64,000 nucleotides of DNA. Source: Vanrija pseudolonga. Its lineage: Eukaryota > Basidiomycota > Tremellomycetes > Trichosporonales > Trichosporonaceae. The notes under the pieces were generated by a model. It ran no database searches. It worked only from the letters and a program-made list of their open reading frames with translations, and was not told the origin of the DNA. The position numbers and the translations under genes are program-made. Numbering within the stretch: the first letter of the stretch is position 1; each line of letters starts with the position of its first letter. Location: NCBI RefSeq assembly GCF_020906515.1, contig NC_085849.1, forward strand, positions 3,658,001 to 3,722,000, read 5' to 3'. This document shows, piece by piece, positions 21,308 to 32,963 of the stretch.

Positions 21308-23928
21308 CTACGCCTTCGGCTTCGCCCCCTCCTTCTTCTTCTTGCTCGTCGCTCCCAGCCCTCCAAACTCCTCCCTCGCGACCAGCCACATGGCCGTGAC
21401 GTTGACAACGTCCTTGAGGTTCTCCTCTGTCAGGGCAACCTCCTCGCGGATGCGCGACGCAATGTCATTGTTGACCGACGGGCCGAGCGCCGCGAGCGAG
21501 ATCGCCTTGAGCCCGCTTGGGATCTTGAGCACACCAATCACCTTGGGGTGGTGAGGCGCCGGCGTCAGCGTCGCGAGCAGCTGGCGCTGGCCCGTACGCT
21601 TGACCCAGACCGAGCACGCCCACGGCGTCTCGCTGTCCTCGGGGTCGGACTCGTACCCGTCGTCAAAGTCGTTGGAGCCAGAGCCAGACGATAGCGCGTC
21701 ACCGTTCTCAGATGGCAGCGCAGAGTTTATCGTGCTGCCGGGGCGCGGCGTACGTGATCTGCTTGGCGATGGCGAGCCGCGGTGGACATCTGCGGGGCGG
21801 GCGTGAATAGCCGAGGGGTCAATGCCGAGCGTGCTGGGCGTCTGCGACTGCCCAACGGTGCTACTGCGCGCGCGGCCAGCTGGCAGGATCAGAGACGTCT
21901 TGGAACCACGCGGTGAGCCGCTGGGGCTGTCGAGACGCGCTCCAGGTGGCATGGGCGCAGGCAGGGTTGATAGCCTGCGGGGTCGGGGGCGGAGAGGCCG
22001 CCGGGCACTGCTGGCCGAGATCCCTTCCGCAGCCGGGTGAAGCTTCAACGCCGCCGCAGCCGACTCGGTCAAGGGGCTCAGTCGCAGCTTGACCCACTCG
22101 AACACGACTTCGTCGGCGCCATCGCCGGGGAGTGCACCAGCGTTCAGGTCCAGGCCTGCGGCCGCAGCGGCGACAATGTGTGCCGCCCACCCCTCCGTGT
22201 TCTTCTTGGCCCACTTGCGAACCGTCCAGGTGTAACCCACGGGGCGCGCCGAGCGGAAGAGCGAGACGACGTCGTCATTGTCGATAGCCGGAACGTCGGA
22301 CACTAGCCCAATGATAGCGCCAGAGCGGTCGAGATACGTCTCCACCTTTTGCCTGGTGACAACACATGGGGCGAGGCCAAACGTCGCAGAGGCAAGCTGG
22401 GAGCTTTCACCATTGAAGTGGACAGTGGGCACCTGAGGCGAACTCGGCGCCGACGTATCGCGCGGAAGCGGCGCGGCATCGACAGACAGAAAGGGTGACG
22501 ACTTGGACGACGAGATGGTGTTGGAGAACACCTTGGATGCCCGGCGGTTCTGCTTCTCATTGACGACGGCGAGCTGGTCCGCAGTGGACTTCTTCTTGAA
22601 CAGCTTGCCAAAGAACTTCTTTGCCTCGCCGCCTGCTTCCTCACGAGCCGCGACGGTTGGCCGCACATCGGTGCTTGACCGGCGCACGTCCTTGACGTCC
22701 ACGTCGAGGCGGCTGCCCGCGGGCGTGAGCATGGACATGTTGGAGATCATGGAGGCGGGACGCGGGAGGCGCCCGCTGTTGGTGCTCGAAGCCTCAAAGG
22801 ACGGCCGTGGTGAGCCGCCGACGTGGCCCACTAGCGGGTACCACACCTCTGAAGGCTCGAGAATGCCAACACCGGCAATGTCGAGTGTGCGCTTGCCAAA
22901 CTTGGCCACCTTGGAGTCGGTGCCCGCGTCCGTGACCGTTGTCGGCTGCATGACATTGTGCACGGCGAGGTTGTAGAGGGGGATGATGCGCTTGTTGGAG
23001 GATCCCGGCAACACGACGGCCGCCGAGCTCTGACTTGTCGCAGACGAATTGGTCGAGTGGTTTGACTTGATCGAACCCGAGCGCTTGAGGCCTGAGCTCT
23101 CCCCGACAGTTGGCAATGGAGAGTCCGAGGCATCAGATCCAGTCATGCTTGTTGACGGGACCATGCCCACCGGGTCGATGTCTATCGACGCACGGACAGC
23201 TGATGGTGGAAGGTCGCCCGGCGCTGGCGTCACTGACCGCACCGCCTCGGAGCCGCCCCGTGGCCGTGATGGCTTGGCTGGCACAACGAGCTGGACCTGG
23301 AGGTTGAGGGGGTTCTTTGCCGACGTTGGTGGAGGCTTGACGAGGACGAATGTCTGGGCAGATGTCAGCTCTAGCCGCACGACCCGCTGGCAGCAGCAGC
23401 ACCACGCGATAAGTCTAATCGTACCTCAAACTTTCTCCTCCTGCCACGCGTTTCACGCTCGCGGTCGACGCCGGATCCAGCACTCGGCGCGCCCGACACT
23501 CGACTGGCCGAGCTCAGGCCTCTGCGCCTTCCGCCAGCCTTTGAGACAGCCCGAGGTGTATCTGAATCAGCGCCTTCGGGGTCGGTGATGATGATGGCCG
23601 AGCTGCCCTTGCGTCCAGGACTTGGTCGGCCCCGCAACGATGACGCGTTGGACGAGCCGCTCGAAGGAGCTTCGGTCCGCAAGACGGGTGCTGGTAGCGG
23701 GCTGCCAGCGAGGGGACTCGTGACAGCGGGTGCCGAGAGGTCGACGGTTGTGCGGAGAAGGATGGGGTTGGAGCGCGAGTTTGGACCTGGTCCAGCTTCT
23801 GCAGTCGGCGAGCTCATTGCAGATTGTTGCTGTCTTGGTGACGGGGGGTTGTTGTCATCGGTGGAGAAAAAGTTGAGAGGGTTTGGGAGGCTTGACAAGA
23901 TTGGGACGCTTGAGAATAGGCCTGGCAT
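21308..23928 (-). CDS. Uncharacterised 849-residue Ser/Pro-rich fungal protein
   Basis: Two exons (23928-23425 and 23353-21308) join to 849 residues. I do not recognise the family. Residues 1-165 are Ser/Pro/Arg-rich. After the 71-nt intron, a strand TFVLVKPPP...NLQVQLVVPA is followed by a disordered stretch. A compact, likely folded part then begins with IIPLYNLAVHNVMQPTTVTDAGTDSKVAKF and DIAGVGILEPSEVW, followed by a basic KKFFGKLFKKKS patch, and VETYLDRSGAIIGLVSDVPAI. A second compact block near the C terminus contains ETPWACSVWVKRTGQRQLLATLTPAPHHPKVIG, ending in a Lys-rich tail. The pattern of folded blocks spread between disordered ones suggests a scaffold or regulator, but this is a guess. 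No signal peptide or membrane span is evident. A very long gene-free region lies upstream. Confidence 0.78.
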
Positions 23929-26900
23929 CGTGCAAGTGTGGGACGATGCCGGCGTTGCGTCGTGGCCCGAGGCAAAAGGGGGGAAGCAGGAGCTGCCGGA
24001 TCAAACGAGACAAGGAGAGAGTGCTCGCGCGCGCGCGACCGGGAGCGAGCGGATCGACAACAGTGCTCGCAAAGGCGCGTGGCGGCGTGTCGTGGCGTCA
24101 ATCCGGGCACGCAGACGGGTGGGGGCGGCGAGGGGCGGACCGGCGGCCGTTGAAGCGTGGTTGCTGCGAAGAGCCAAAACTCGATCTCGTCGCAAGCACC
24201 GTGCGCAATGTCAAGGTGTGCAGGTTACAACCAACAACACGGCAGCAGGTGGGGTGCGTGTACGTGTAGGTGTGTGTGTAGGTGCACAGAGGCGAAAGGG
24301 TTTTTGCAGCGTCACGCAGAGGGCGGCGGACAAGGTCGCGTACGACAGCGGTGCGTCGGATTGTATGACGTACAGGCGGCGGCAGCGGCGACCGGGGTGC
24401 GGTGATAGGGCTCGGCCCCGAGGTATGTAGGTCGTCGTGCGGCGCGCCGAAGAGGAGGCCAACCGGCGATGCAGTAGCAGTAGCAGCGACGAGTGCCCTA
24501 GAGACGAGAGCGGTGCAAATCACCGTCCGTCTATATCAAGAACGAAATCGAGGCGATCACGGACCCGGGCACGACCGGCGGCTGGCGGGCGGAGACGACG
24601 CGCGTAGGCTGTGCAGAGTGTAGTGGGTAGTGCAGGCGGCTAGCGCTATGCGAATCGAGAACGGTGTTTGGCTTGTTGTTGTGCAAAGGCTAAAGGCATG
24701 AGCGAGAGAGACGTGGTAGACGACGCGTTGTAGCGATGGAGATGGAGGCAGTAGTCGTGCGACAATGCAAAGCAAGCAGCCAGCGCACCCAACAGCCAGC
24801 GAGACAAATTCGGGCACAACGGAGTGGAACGTGACACGATCAAAATGTAAACTTAGGAGAGGGGGGGGCGGTAAGACTGAGGGAAGGCAGCAGGTGACAG
24901 GGAGGGAGGGAGGGGGAGGAAGGGGACGAGAGGCGGCCGTCAACAGGGTAAACAGCCCGTCGTGCCGCCTCTGACATAACACGACTGCAACGCAGCGACA
25001 CAAACTTGTTATGCAGCAGCGCACTACAGCCGAGCATGACGACGACAAGACAATTCGGCACAGGAACACTGGACGACAATGCAGACAGACAGCCAGGCAG
25101 GGAGGACCCGGCGGCCATCTGCATTATGACAGCCATGCGTCGTTGCCATGACCACCACCACTGTGCACTGTGGCCACCGCCCGCAGTCGAATCGCAGAGC
25201 CAAGCAAGGGTAAGCAACAAGGTGTAAACAGCCTCGTAGCTTGCTTGCAGTGTTCCTGAGCGCCGAGCATCTCTCGCGGCCTCAGACTCTCCGTCCCACC
25301 CCCATGAGACCCCACGCATAGCAGCAGCTCCACCTTTTCCAACATTTGGTTGGCTGTCCATCTGCCCCCAAAATACTGCCTGCTGCTGCTGCGTGCAGCT
25401 GCAACATCCAGTCGGGTTTCAAAGTGACTGGACTGGACACATATTGCAGCCGAGGCACCAGCCAACGGCCAGTGGGCGCGGTGATTCCGAGCCGACCTCG
25501 GGCATTCACACCCAGCCAACGGCCAGCGGCCGCCGACGGGACAATGTTGACTTTTGGTCAAACGGGTGTTGCGCTGCTGGCGCTTGTGCATACGGAAGGA
25601 TGCGGGCGCCGAGAAGGAAGGGGAAGCTGCTACTCACCTCGAGGGCGTGGCGACATGCACAGACGAGCAAGAGGATGCGTGCTGCGCGTGGTATTGGGTG
25701 GTGGTGGCCGTCGTGGACGACGTCGATGGTCGATGGCCGTTGGCGTTGGCTCGTACGACCCGAACAACGGCTGGCGGGATGTTACCAGGTCGGGGCTGGG
25801 CTGGCGCGATCGATCGGCGGTGGGGTGGGACGATAGTGCGCTGGATCGATTTGGGAACGACGACGTTTCGTTTGTATGCCGCGGCTGTAGGTAGGCAAGG
25901 CGGCGAGGCGTTGGCGCGTGCGTGTTAAAGTGCTGCCGAATCAAGGAGCGTGTGCGAGTGGGCGGCAACTAGTGGCCGATGAGCGGGTGGAGGATTGCTG
26001 CTGCAGATAGACACGGAGAGGAAGACTGAGCAAGTGCAATGTGGACTGTGGTGCTTGCTTGTCAATGTCAATGCCGATGCCGAGTCTGCCTTGCCTGCCT
26101 TGCTTGCCTAGTCGGTCGCAAACGCAAGCGCAGCAGTGACTAGTCTTGTCGCAGTAGGCACCGAGTGGCTTGGCAAGCTGCGGCGGAGATGGGTGGGTGG
26201 GTGGGGTCGGTGACGATGATGATGATGATGCCTCTGGTGGTCATGATGATGCTTATGGCGCTGCGTCTGCCTCTTTCACTGCTACTCGTGCTGCTGCCCT
26301 GCCCTGCCCTGTGCCCCTGGGCACACGAGCGATGCAACCCGAGGACCCGAGTGATGTCTCAATTACATCGTCCATCGTGTAGAGTGCGTGCTCGTAGCAG
26401 TCACTCGTGTTGCATCCACTGACTGACTGACGGCTTAGACAAGGTTTCGTAAATCATGCCTTGCTAGTGAAATGAACGGCCAGGGTCAAGGCAGGTCAGT
26501 GGCGTTCCAGGCCCCAGCCCAGTGCAGTCAGTTTGTTGTCGCCTCTCTCCTCGGGACCGAGGGTGACTTGGATGCAAGAAGCAGCACGGGAAACCCGAGT
26601 GCAGCAAGTCGAAGCGTCCCCCTCTGCCGTAAAGGGTCGCCTGAAGCCTGTCCTGTTTCGACGCTACAAAGCCAGTGCGCCCCGCCTTTTTTTAACCCAC
26701 GCAATTGTCAGCACACCCACGTAACACTGCTCCGTGCGAGAGCGACACTTCCATTCCGTCGGAAACGGCGACTCTTTGCACCTGACCACAGTCATCATGC
26801 ATTGTTGGTGGCAGCCTGCAGCAAAACTCACGGTGACTGGCAGATCTCGCTAAGTGCAGCTAAATTGCACTGCGCTTGCTTGCTTGCCTGCTTGCTTATT

Positions 26901-28437
26901 CGACAACAGACAGCAGGCGTGCGCAAGCCTGCGTAGCCTCGGACTGGCGCTAAGCACGACCAGACGAGACCAGGCCAGGCCGGAGGGCTCAATCAGCAGT
27001 ACTCCCGACGCGCAAGTGGCGATCCGAGTGGCGACTGACTGACTGATACAACACACAGCTAGCTAGCCCACTGACACATCGGCCATCACTACTGTGGCAT
27101 GGCACACGTCGACATACCGTCGGACAGGGTGCCGCCGTCGGAGGTGCGAGGCGCTAGGTGTACACGTGCACACGTGTGGGGGCGACACGTCAGTGGGCCC
27201 CGAGGGCGATGCTGGTAGCGTGCATGCATGTGTAGCGTGAGGGAGAGGAAGGGTGCGAACGCGACATCCAGGAGCGAGCGGCCCGGCGCGTCAGACAAAC
27301 CAGACAAACCGGCCCGTCCGCCTCGTGAACCTAATCGCACGCGCCATGCCAGCATACACGAAGGTCGGTGAACCTGGTTCACAAAGCCACAGTTTCCCCC
27401 ACATCCCCACACGACCACGACCGACCGACGCGTCTGTCCGTCGACGCGACCGTGACCTACGCCTCAGGCACATCTGTTCGCGCAGACTGCCAAGACGAGA
27501 CGACGGTGTCGCATTCCTCGGGTGGGCAGGTGGTGCTGCGGCAGGGCTGGGCACGTGAGATGAAGGCAGGGCAGGTGTGGTTAGTTGAGAGAGGGGGAGG
27601 GGGCAGACTGTTTGTCCACTGCGAGCGTAGTTCAACGCCTTGTCATCGTCGCAGTGGTGGCGGCGGCAGCCTGCTGCGAACCAAGAAGAAGAGGAGCGCC
27701 TTCTCCGCTGGAGTTGAGCTGCTTCATCTGGCTGACGGCACGAACACTGCTGTGCCGCCGTAAGTACCGCACTCCGGCTTCCGCACTCATACCACGAAGA
27801 CTACAATGGCCAGTGTATGCAGTGGCCACTGCAATTCCCATCGCGCCGCCACACCCCACTAGACTCGACGGCAAGATGCCGATGTGTGGCCCGCAGCCGC
27901 AGCCATTGTGAGCCTTGGCGCGGGAGCAAATGGCGGACAATTGCCGGTCCGGGGGGCTACTGAGTGGGTGTAACGCTCGTACGGTGGAGCAAGCTGCGCT
28001 TGCGCTCGTGACAAGGGTACATTAAGCGACGAGCAAGAGTAAACAGGCGGACGTGTCAACAACGCCGTGAAGAGCGGCCAGCTTACGAGCGCACACCGTT
28101 GAAGCAGCAGTCTCCATGTATGTTTTGTTGTTGCATGGAACATTCGCCATCTCACCACTTGCGCCACTCGCCCATCTCCGGCGAGTCTGCCCGGCCCTGC
28201 GCTTTTCTATGGGCCGGGATTGGGTGATGGGTGACGGGAGCAAATCCCCCCCTGGGTGGTCGTATTATCAGATAGTGCAGTCGTGCGTGGGTCGGGTCGA
28301 GACGATGGGACGCAGAGTCGAGACTGACTCCTGAGCCAGCGAGTCCTGCATCGCAAACAAGGCAGACCACGTCTTTTCTCGCCGCTCGCGAGCTCTTCCA
28401 CTTCACTCCTCTTTACTCTACTCCCTCACACCCCACC
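23929..28437. other. 4.5 kb gene-free region between divergent genes
   Basis: I find no gene I can support here. Open frames on both strands are short, overlap one another and are compositionally biased; none shows a recognisable domain or a convincing splice chain. The stretch includes simple repeats: (GAT)5 at about 26215-26229, TTGC/CTTGCC runs at about 26086-26110 and 26876-26897, and a repeated CAGCCAACGGCCAG at about 25460 and 25512. It lies between the divergent starts of the 849-residue protein and the MFSD1-like gene, so it may hold long leaders, regulatory DNA or noncoding RNA. Confidence 0.5.
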
Positions 28438-30515
28438 ATGGCATCACCAATACGAACCTCCCTCAGAGAAGACCACGACGAAACCTCGTCGCTCCTCTCC
28501 AACGAATGCTCCACGCCCATCCGTAAACCCTCCCCTCCGGGCAACAGGTTGTCGCGACAAGCCGGGGCGGGGCACGCGCTCGACTCGCCCTCTGCGGTCG
28601 CGGGCGGGGCACACCTCACGCCGCAGCAGGTCGTGTCGCGCCGTATGAGCCAGGCAAGGCTGCTCCGCAGCCGCTCCCTCGTGACGCTCAACGACCCCGA
28701 CAGCGACCGGCTGTTGTCTCGCAGCAGGCTGTTTGCGCTGCTCGCCGTGTGCACGCTCAGCATTGGCAGTCATTTGTGAGTCCCCCCGGGTTACTCGCAG
28801 CCAGCCCGACGTCGCCCGCTCACACCCCGCAGCACAATGTACCTCCTTGGCCCGCTCAAATCGCGCCTGCACAAGGAACTCGGCACGTCCAACTCGCAGT
28901 TCTCCCTCCTCGTCTCGGCGCTCAACCTCAACTCGACGTGGATGCCCCTCGTGGGCGGCATCCTCGTCTCGCGCTTCGGCACAAAGTGGTCCAGCATCGC
29001 ATGTACCGGCTCGGTGCTGTTCGGTGCGCTCGTCCTCTTCCAGGGCGTGCTGCACTTTTCCATCGTGACCATGGTGAGTAGCGCGGCGTGGCGGCGCGTA
29101 GCGGCGTGACATGTTTGGCAGGCAGGCACTAACGCCCGCCGCAGGCCCTCGGCCTCTTCCTCTTCGGGCTGGGCATGACCCCCCTCATGGTGGTACAGGA
29201 GACGCTGATTGCGCGCCTGTCGCCCGGCGGCCACCTCGGCCTGTCGCTCGCCCTCGGGCTAGTGAGCGGCAAAACGGCGTCCTTCATCTCGGCGTCCGTG
29301 TCCCTCCCGCTCGCCGAGCTCGGCGGCGACAAGGCGCCCTTCCTCGTCGCGCTGCTCCTGTGTGCCGGCTCGTTCATGGCCAACATTGCCCGCCTGGCGT
29401 TCGGCTGGGGCGCGGAGAAGACGAGTGACGTCGGACCGCACGCAAAGCGGATCGTCAAGTGGGACGGGCTGAGCAGACTCGGCGATGTGTTCTGGCTCTA
29501 CATTCTGCTGTAAGCATAGCTTGGTGCAGTGCCATACTCGCACTTGCCCCTTGGTTCCCCGCTAACGCCCCCAGCAACCTCTTCTGCGGTGCGATCTGGC
29601 AGCCATTCCTGCACCTCTCGGCCAACCTCGTCCAGGTGCGCTACGGCCTGACAGAGCAGCAGGCGTCGTTCAACGCCTCTGTCCTCCTCGGCGGTGCCAT
29701 CATCCTGTACCCTATCGTGAGTGCCTGGTTGTCTGCTTCGACCTCCCCACTCACACCCCCAGGTGGGCTGGATCACGGACCACTACGGCCCCAATACCCC
29801 GCGCACGACCTTCCTCCTCTTCCTCGGCACGTCGGTCCTCACGTTATTCTGCTACGTGTGGCTCTCGCTCCCCGTGTCCTTTACGCACACCCCATGGCCG
29901 GGCATGATCGCCTGGGCACTGGGCCACGGCGCGTCGACGCTCCTCCTCGTCGTGCTCATCCCGCGTATCCTGCCTGCCGAGCTCGTGCCTCTCGGGCTGG
30001 GGCTGCACAAGGCGCTCGAGGTCTGCGCGTCGACCCTCTGCCAGACGCTCTCGGGGCTGTGGCTTGACTGGGCAAAGGAGCACCGCGGGGGGCAGGAGAA
30101 CGCCGCGCACTCCCTGCTCGTCATCTACGCGGCCATCAACGTCGTGCAGTTCGTGCTCGCGTACGCCCTGTGGCGGTTTGAGCGTGCACGCCGCCACGCA
30201 TGCGGGAGGCGGCATGCCGCCATCGTCGCGAGTGACGAGTACGAGAGACTGCCAATGTATGGTGGCGGCGCCGAGGCCGAGGCGTCGTCGCCTGATTCCG
30301 CCCTGGCCGACGATGACGACGAGGAAGACTTTTCCGACGACGGGAGCGACGACTCGGAGCGCAAGGACACGCACGAGGACGACGAGGGACCCCAGTCTGG
30401 CCTCGCGCGCAACGACGCCGAAAAGGCGCGCGGCAAGGTCTTCTTCAAGATGGGCCTCGGGCTCATCCTCACCGTATGGGTCGTGTGGATCGCCACGGCG
30501 TGGAAGAAGCTCTAG
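28438..30515 (+). CDS. MFS transporter, MFSD1-like
   Basis: Exons 28438-28775, 28833-29073, 29145-29509, 29575-29716 and 29763-30515 give 612 residues. An N-terminal cytosolic region of about 95 residues has dileucine-like acidic patches (TSSLLSN). About 11-12 hydrophobic segments follow, beginning with LFALLAVCTLSIGSHFTMYLL. The first-half loop reads LGGILVSRFGTKW-like (PLVGGILVSRFGTKW), and the partner loop is VGWITDHYGPNTPR, the MFS D-x2-G pattern. A long acidic insert (about residues 520-585) sits before a final hydrophobic helix (MGLGLILTVWVVWIATAW). The overall pattern is that of MFSD1-type transporters, which in animals export dipeptides from lysosomes; a vacuolar location and similar role here are inferred. 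No named yeast orthologue is assigned. Confidence 0.85.
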
Positions 30516-30724
30516 CCGCGAGCGAGCGCCAAGCTCTAGCATATTCATCTTGCATACCAGCTGTAGCAGTACCAATGCATTGTACGTGACGTGATAGCGA
30601 GGGGGCGGAGGGAATGAGGCGGCAGCCAGCGTGAGTCTACAGGTAACGGCATAACATGCACTTGTACAACATTCTACATGGTGGCGGCACACCTGCCACA
30701 CGCCTCGCCTCGCCTCACCTCGCC

Positions 30725-32521
30725 TCACTTGCTACCACTGCTGCTGCAGCAGTTACACACCGCCCCGCAGTCCTCAGCGCGCAGAAAGGCAAAGTTGGAG
30801 GGCATGCTGCGCCCAAACACCTGCTCTGCCGCGACGCCAGCGACGCCCGCGCCCGTGGTGGGGCGCCCGCGCGCCCACTCGGCAGGCAGGGGGAGCGTGC
30901 TGCCGTCTGGCTGGTGGGGGAGCACAACAGTCACGCCCGACGCGGCGCCGACCTCGCTCGAGACGACGCGGAGCGTGCGCGCCATGCACGCCCAGAGCTG
31001 GTCGCCTCGGGTCACGGCGATACGCTTGCGCTGGTGCTGGTGCTGCCGGCCTGCGGCCTCGACGCCGGGCGCGCACGGCCTGCACTGCGAAAACACCAGC
31101 ACATAGCCCACGCCCGGGCGGAAGAGCGCCCGCCGGGTATCGGCGCTCGCGTGCGACAGCAACACTTGGGCAGCGTGCACCGTTACCCGCGACAGCCGGT
31201 TCCACGCGGGCAGCAGCCAAGTGGAGAGGATGAGCGCCGCGAGGCGGGGCGTTCTCGCACCGGCGGCGGCGCCTTCGGCCCCGTGGGACGCGTGCACCTC
31301 GACGCAGAGCGACACGGGGGACGCAAGGCTGCGTACCATGCTCGCTAGGAGCGTGCTCTCCCCCAATGCGTCCCACGCGCCGGCGCGCACCGCGACCGTG
31401 TGGGCTGCTCCGCAGAGCGGGAGGAGCGGGTACCCCTTGACGCCGATCCACGCTGCGGCCGCCGGCGCGGTCGGAGGCAAGCTCTCGATCGTGATGCCCC
31501 GGACATGTCTCCGTAAGCGCGTGCGGCGGGAGTTATCCCCGCTGCCGGCGCCGCCCTCGAGCGGCCAGGTGAGCGTGTTCACGAGGGCGGGGGTGCGGGC
31601 GCTCGTTACACATACGGAGCGGTACAGCTCTGCCACGGCGGGCGTGTACGCCGCGCGCGAGATGCGCATCAGCGCCGTGAGGCCGCGCGTGTCGCCCGCC
31701 GCGCCGAGATGGCGCGCGAGCAAGCCGTACACGCGCTTCTCGTCGCGCGCGCTCCCGAGGAGATGCAGCCGGGGTTCTGGGGCTGCATGGCGGAACTTGG
31801 GCGGCGTGCACTCGCGCCCGCCGCGCTCGGGCATGGCGGCGCGCCACGCGAGCTGTTTGTGCGAGTAGCGTGCCCGCGCCGGCGGGGACATGGGCGGCGT
31901 GGGCTTGGGGAGCGGACTCGGGCTGGGCGGGGAGGACGGGCCGGCGAGGTGGTGGTCGTTGTCGTCGAGCTCGGCGAGCTCGCCCTCCTCCAGCTCGGTG
32001 ATGGCCGGCAGCGTGCGGCACTTGCGCCGCCGCGGGCTGGGCGGCATGTCGTCGATGTTGTCGGCGGGGGGTGAGTTGTTTTCGTTGCTGTTACTGCTGT
32101 TGTTGTTGTTCGCCCCCGCCTCCTCGCCTGTTATCTGGCCGTCCGCGCCCGCGCCCACGCCCAGGCCGAGGTGCGAGGAGGAAGGCGACAAGTGCGGGGG
32201 TGGCGGCTTGTGCGCTGCCGAGCTGGGGCAGGAAACGGCGCACGCTCGCTTGCGCTTGCGTGGGGGCTGGGCGTCAATGTCGTCGCTGGAGGCCGAGTCG
32301 CTGTCACTGTCGCTGTCGGAGGGGTACAGCGACGCGAGAGAGAGCGGCGAGAGGGGGGCGGGGGCGAGTGGTTCCAGCACGCGGTCGACGTCCATACTGC
32401 CGTCGTCGAAGAGCATGCGGGGGACGAGTTTGTCGTCGTGGTAGTCGTCCTCGTCGTCAGAGTCGGGGGATTCGTGCCACCCCATGCGGGAGACGGGGCG
32501 CGGCGGTGGCGAGGAGAGCAT
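30725..32521 (-). CDS. Uncharacterised protein, F-box-associated-like
   Basis: A single exon of 598 residues from the ATG at 32521; the frame is open further upstream but only with non-ATG codons. Residues 1-230 are disordered: acidic Asp/Ser runs (SDSDSDSDSASSDD), a KRKR patch, an Asn/Ser run and a Pro-rich segment. The C-terminal part looks folded. It begins RVYGLLARHLGAAGDTRGLTALMRISRAAY, then VAELYRSVCVTSA, a pattern seen downstream of F-boxes in fungal proteins of unknown role, though I see no clear F-box. The final 20 residues include a Cys-rich NCC end and Ser run. Function is not known. It is convergent with the MFSD1-like gene. Confidence 0.7.
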   Translation of the reverse strand: MLSSPPPRPVSRMGWHESPDSDDEDDYHDDKLVPRMLFDDGSMDVDRVLEPLAPAPLSPLSLASLYPSDSDSDSDSASSDDIDAQPPRKRKRACAVSCPSSAAHKPPPPHLSPSSSHLGLGVGAGADGQITGEEAGANNNNSSNSNENNSPPADNIDDMPPSPRRRKCRTLPAITELEEGELAELDDNDHHLAGPSSPPSPSPLPKPTPPMSPPARARYSHKQLAWRAAMPERGGRECTPPKFRHAAPEPRLHLLGSARDEKRVYGLLARHLGAAGDTRGLTALMRISRAAYTPAVAELYRSVCVTSARTPALVNTLTWPLEGGAGSGDNSRRTRLRRHVRGITIESLPPTAPAAAAWIGVKGYPLLPLCGAAHTVAVRAGAWDALGESTLLASMVRSLASPVSLCVEVHASHGAEGAAAGARTPRLAALILSTWLLPAWNRLSRVTVHAAQVLLSHASADTRRALFRPGVGYVLVFSQCRPCAPGVEAAGRQHQHQRKRIAVTRGDQLWACMARTLRVVSSEVGAASGVTVVLPHQPDGSTLPLPAEWARGRPTTGAGVAGVAAEQVFGRSMPSNFAFLRAEDCGAVCNCCSSSGSK

Positions 32522-32963
32522 TTTGGGGCTTGGGGACAGACGTTGCGTGCGTGCGGTGGCGCGGCGGTGGGGGTGCCGTTGTGTGCCTTTGGCTTTGGGA
32601 AGGAGGGACAAGGGGAGGATGAGGAAGAGAGAGGATGAGGAAGAGGTAAAAAGGAAGACAGTTCAGTTATTTGTGTTAAAAGGACACCCGCTGCGACGTC
32701 GCTGATGAAAGATGACTGTGTCTGTCGTCGTTGTCGTGGCTATCGATAGCAGTGTCAGATCCATCGACATTGATCGGCGACCAAACGTGAAACATCTCGG
32801 TGCCACACAGCCACTTGCGTCAATTCAACAGCCCCACAGGCACAGTGGGGTGCTGCGACACGCAACATGCTGCTCGGCTGCACGACTGCACCACGCCGCC
32901 CCGCCAATCTGCCATGAACAATGCATGCACCTTCTGACCGCCCCCATCGCCCCACTGCACCCC
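32522..32963. other. Intergenic region between two minus-strand genes
   Basis: This 442 bp stretch is the promoter side of the uncharacterised gene and the 3' side of PRP4. No gene is seen. A purine-rich run lies on the plus strand at about 32590-32665. Confidence 0.4.

Noticed and set aside
23585-24430. 281-codon plus-strand frame at the start of the 4.5 kb gap
   Set aside because: It overlaps the N terminus of the 849-residue gene in antisense and has biased composition; no splice chain or domain.
30725-32611. 30-residue N-terminal extension of the uncharacterised protein
   Set aside because: The upstream frame begins with TTG, not ATG, and looks like translated leader; the ATG at 32521 has a good AAA context.
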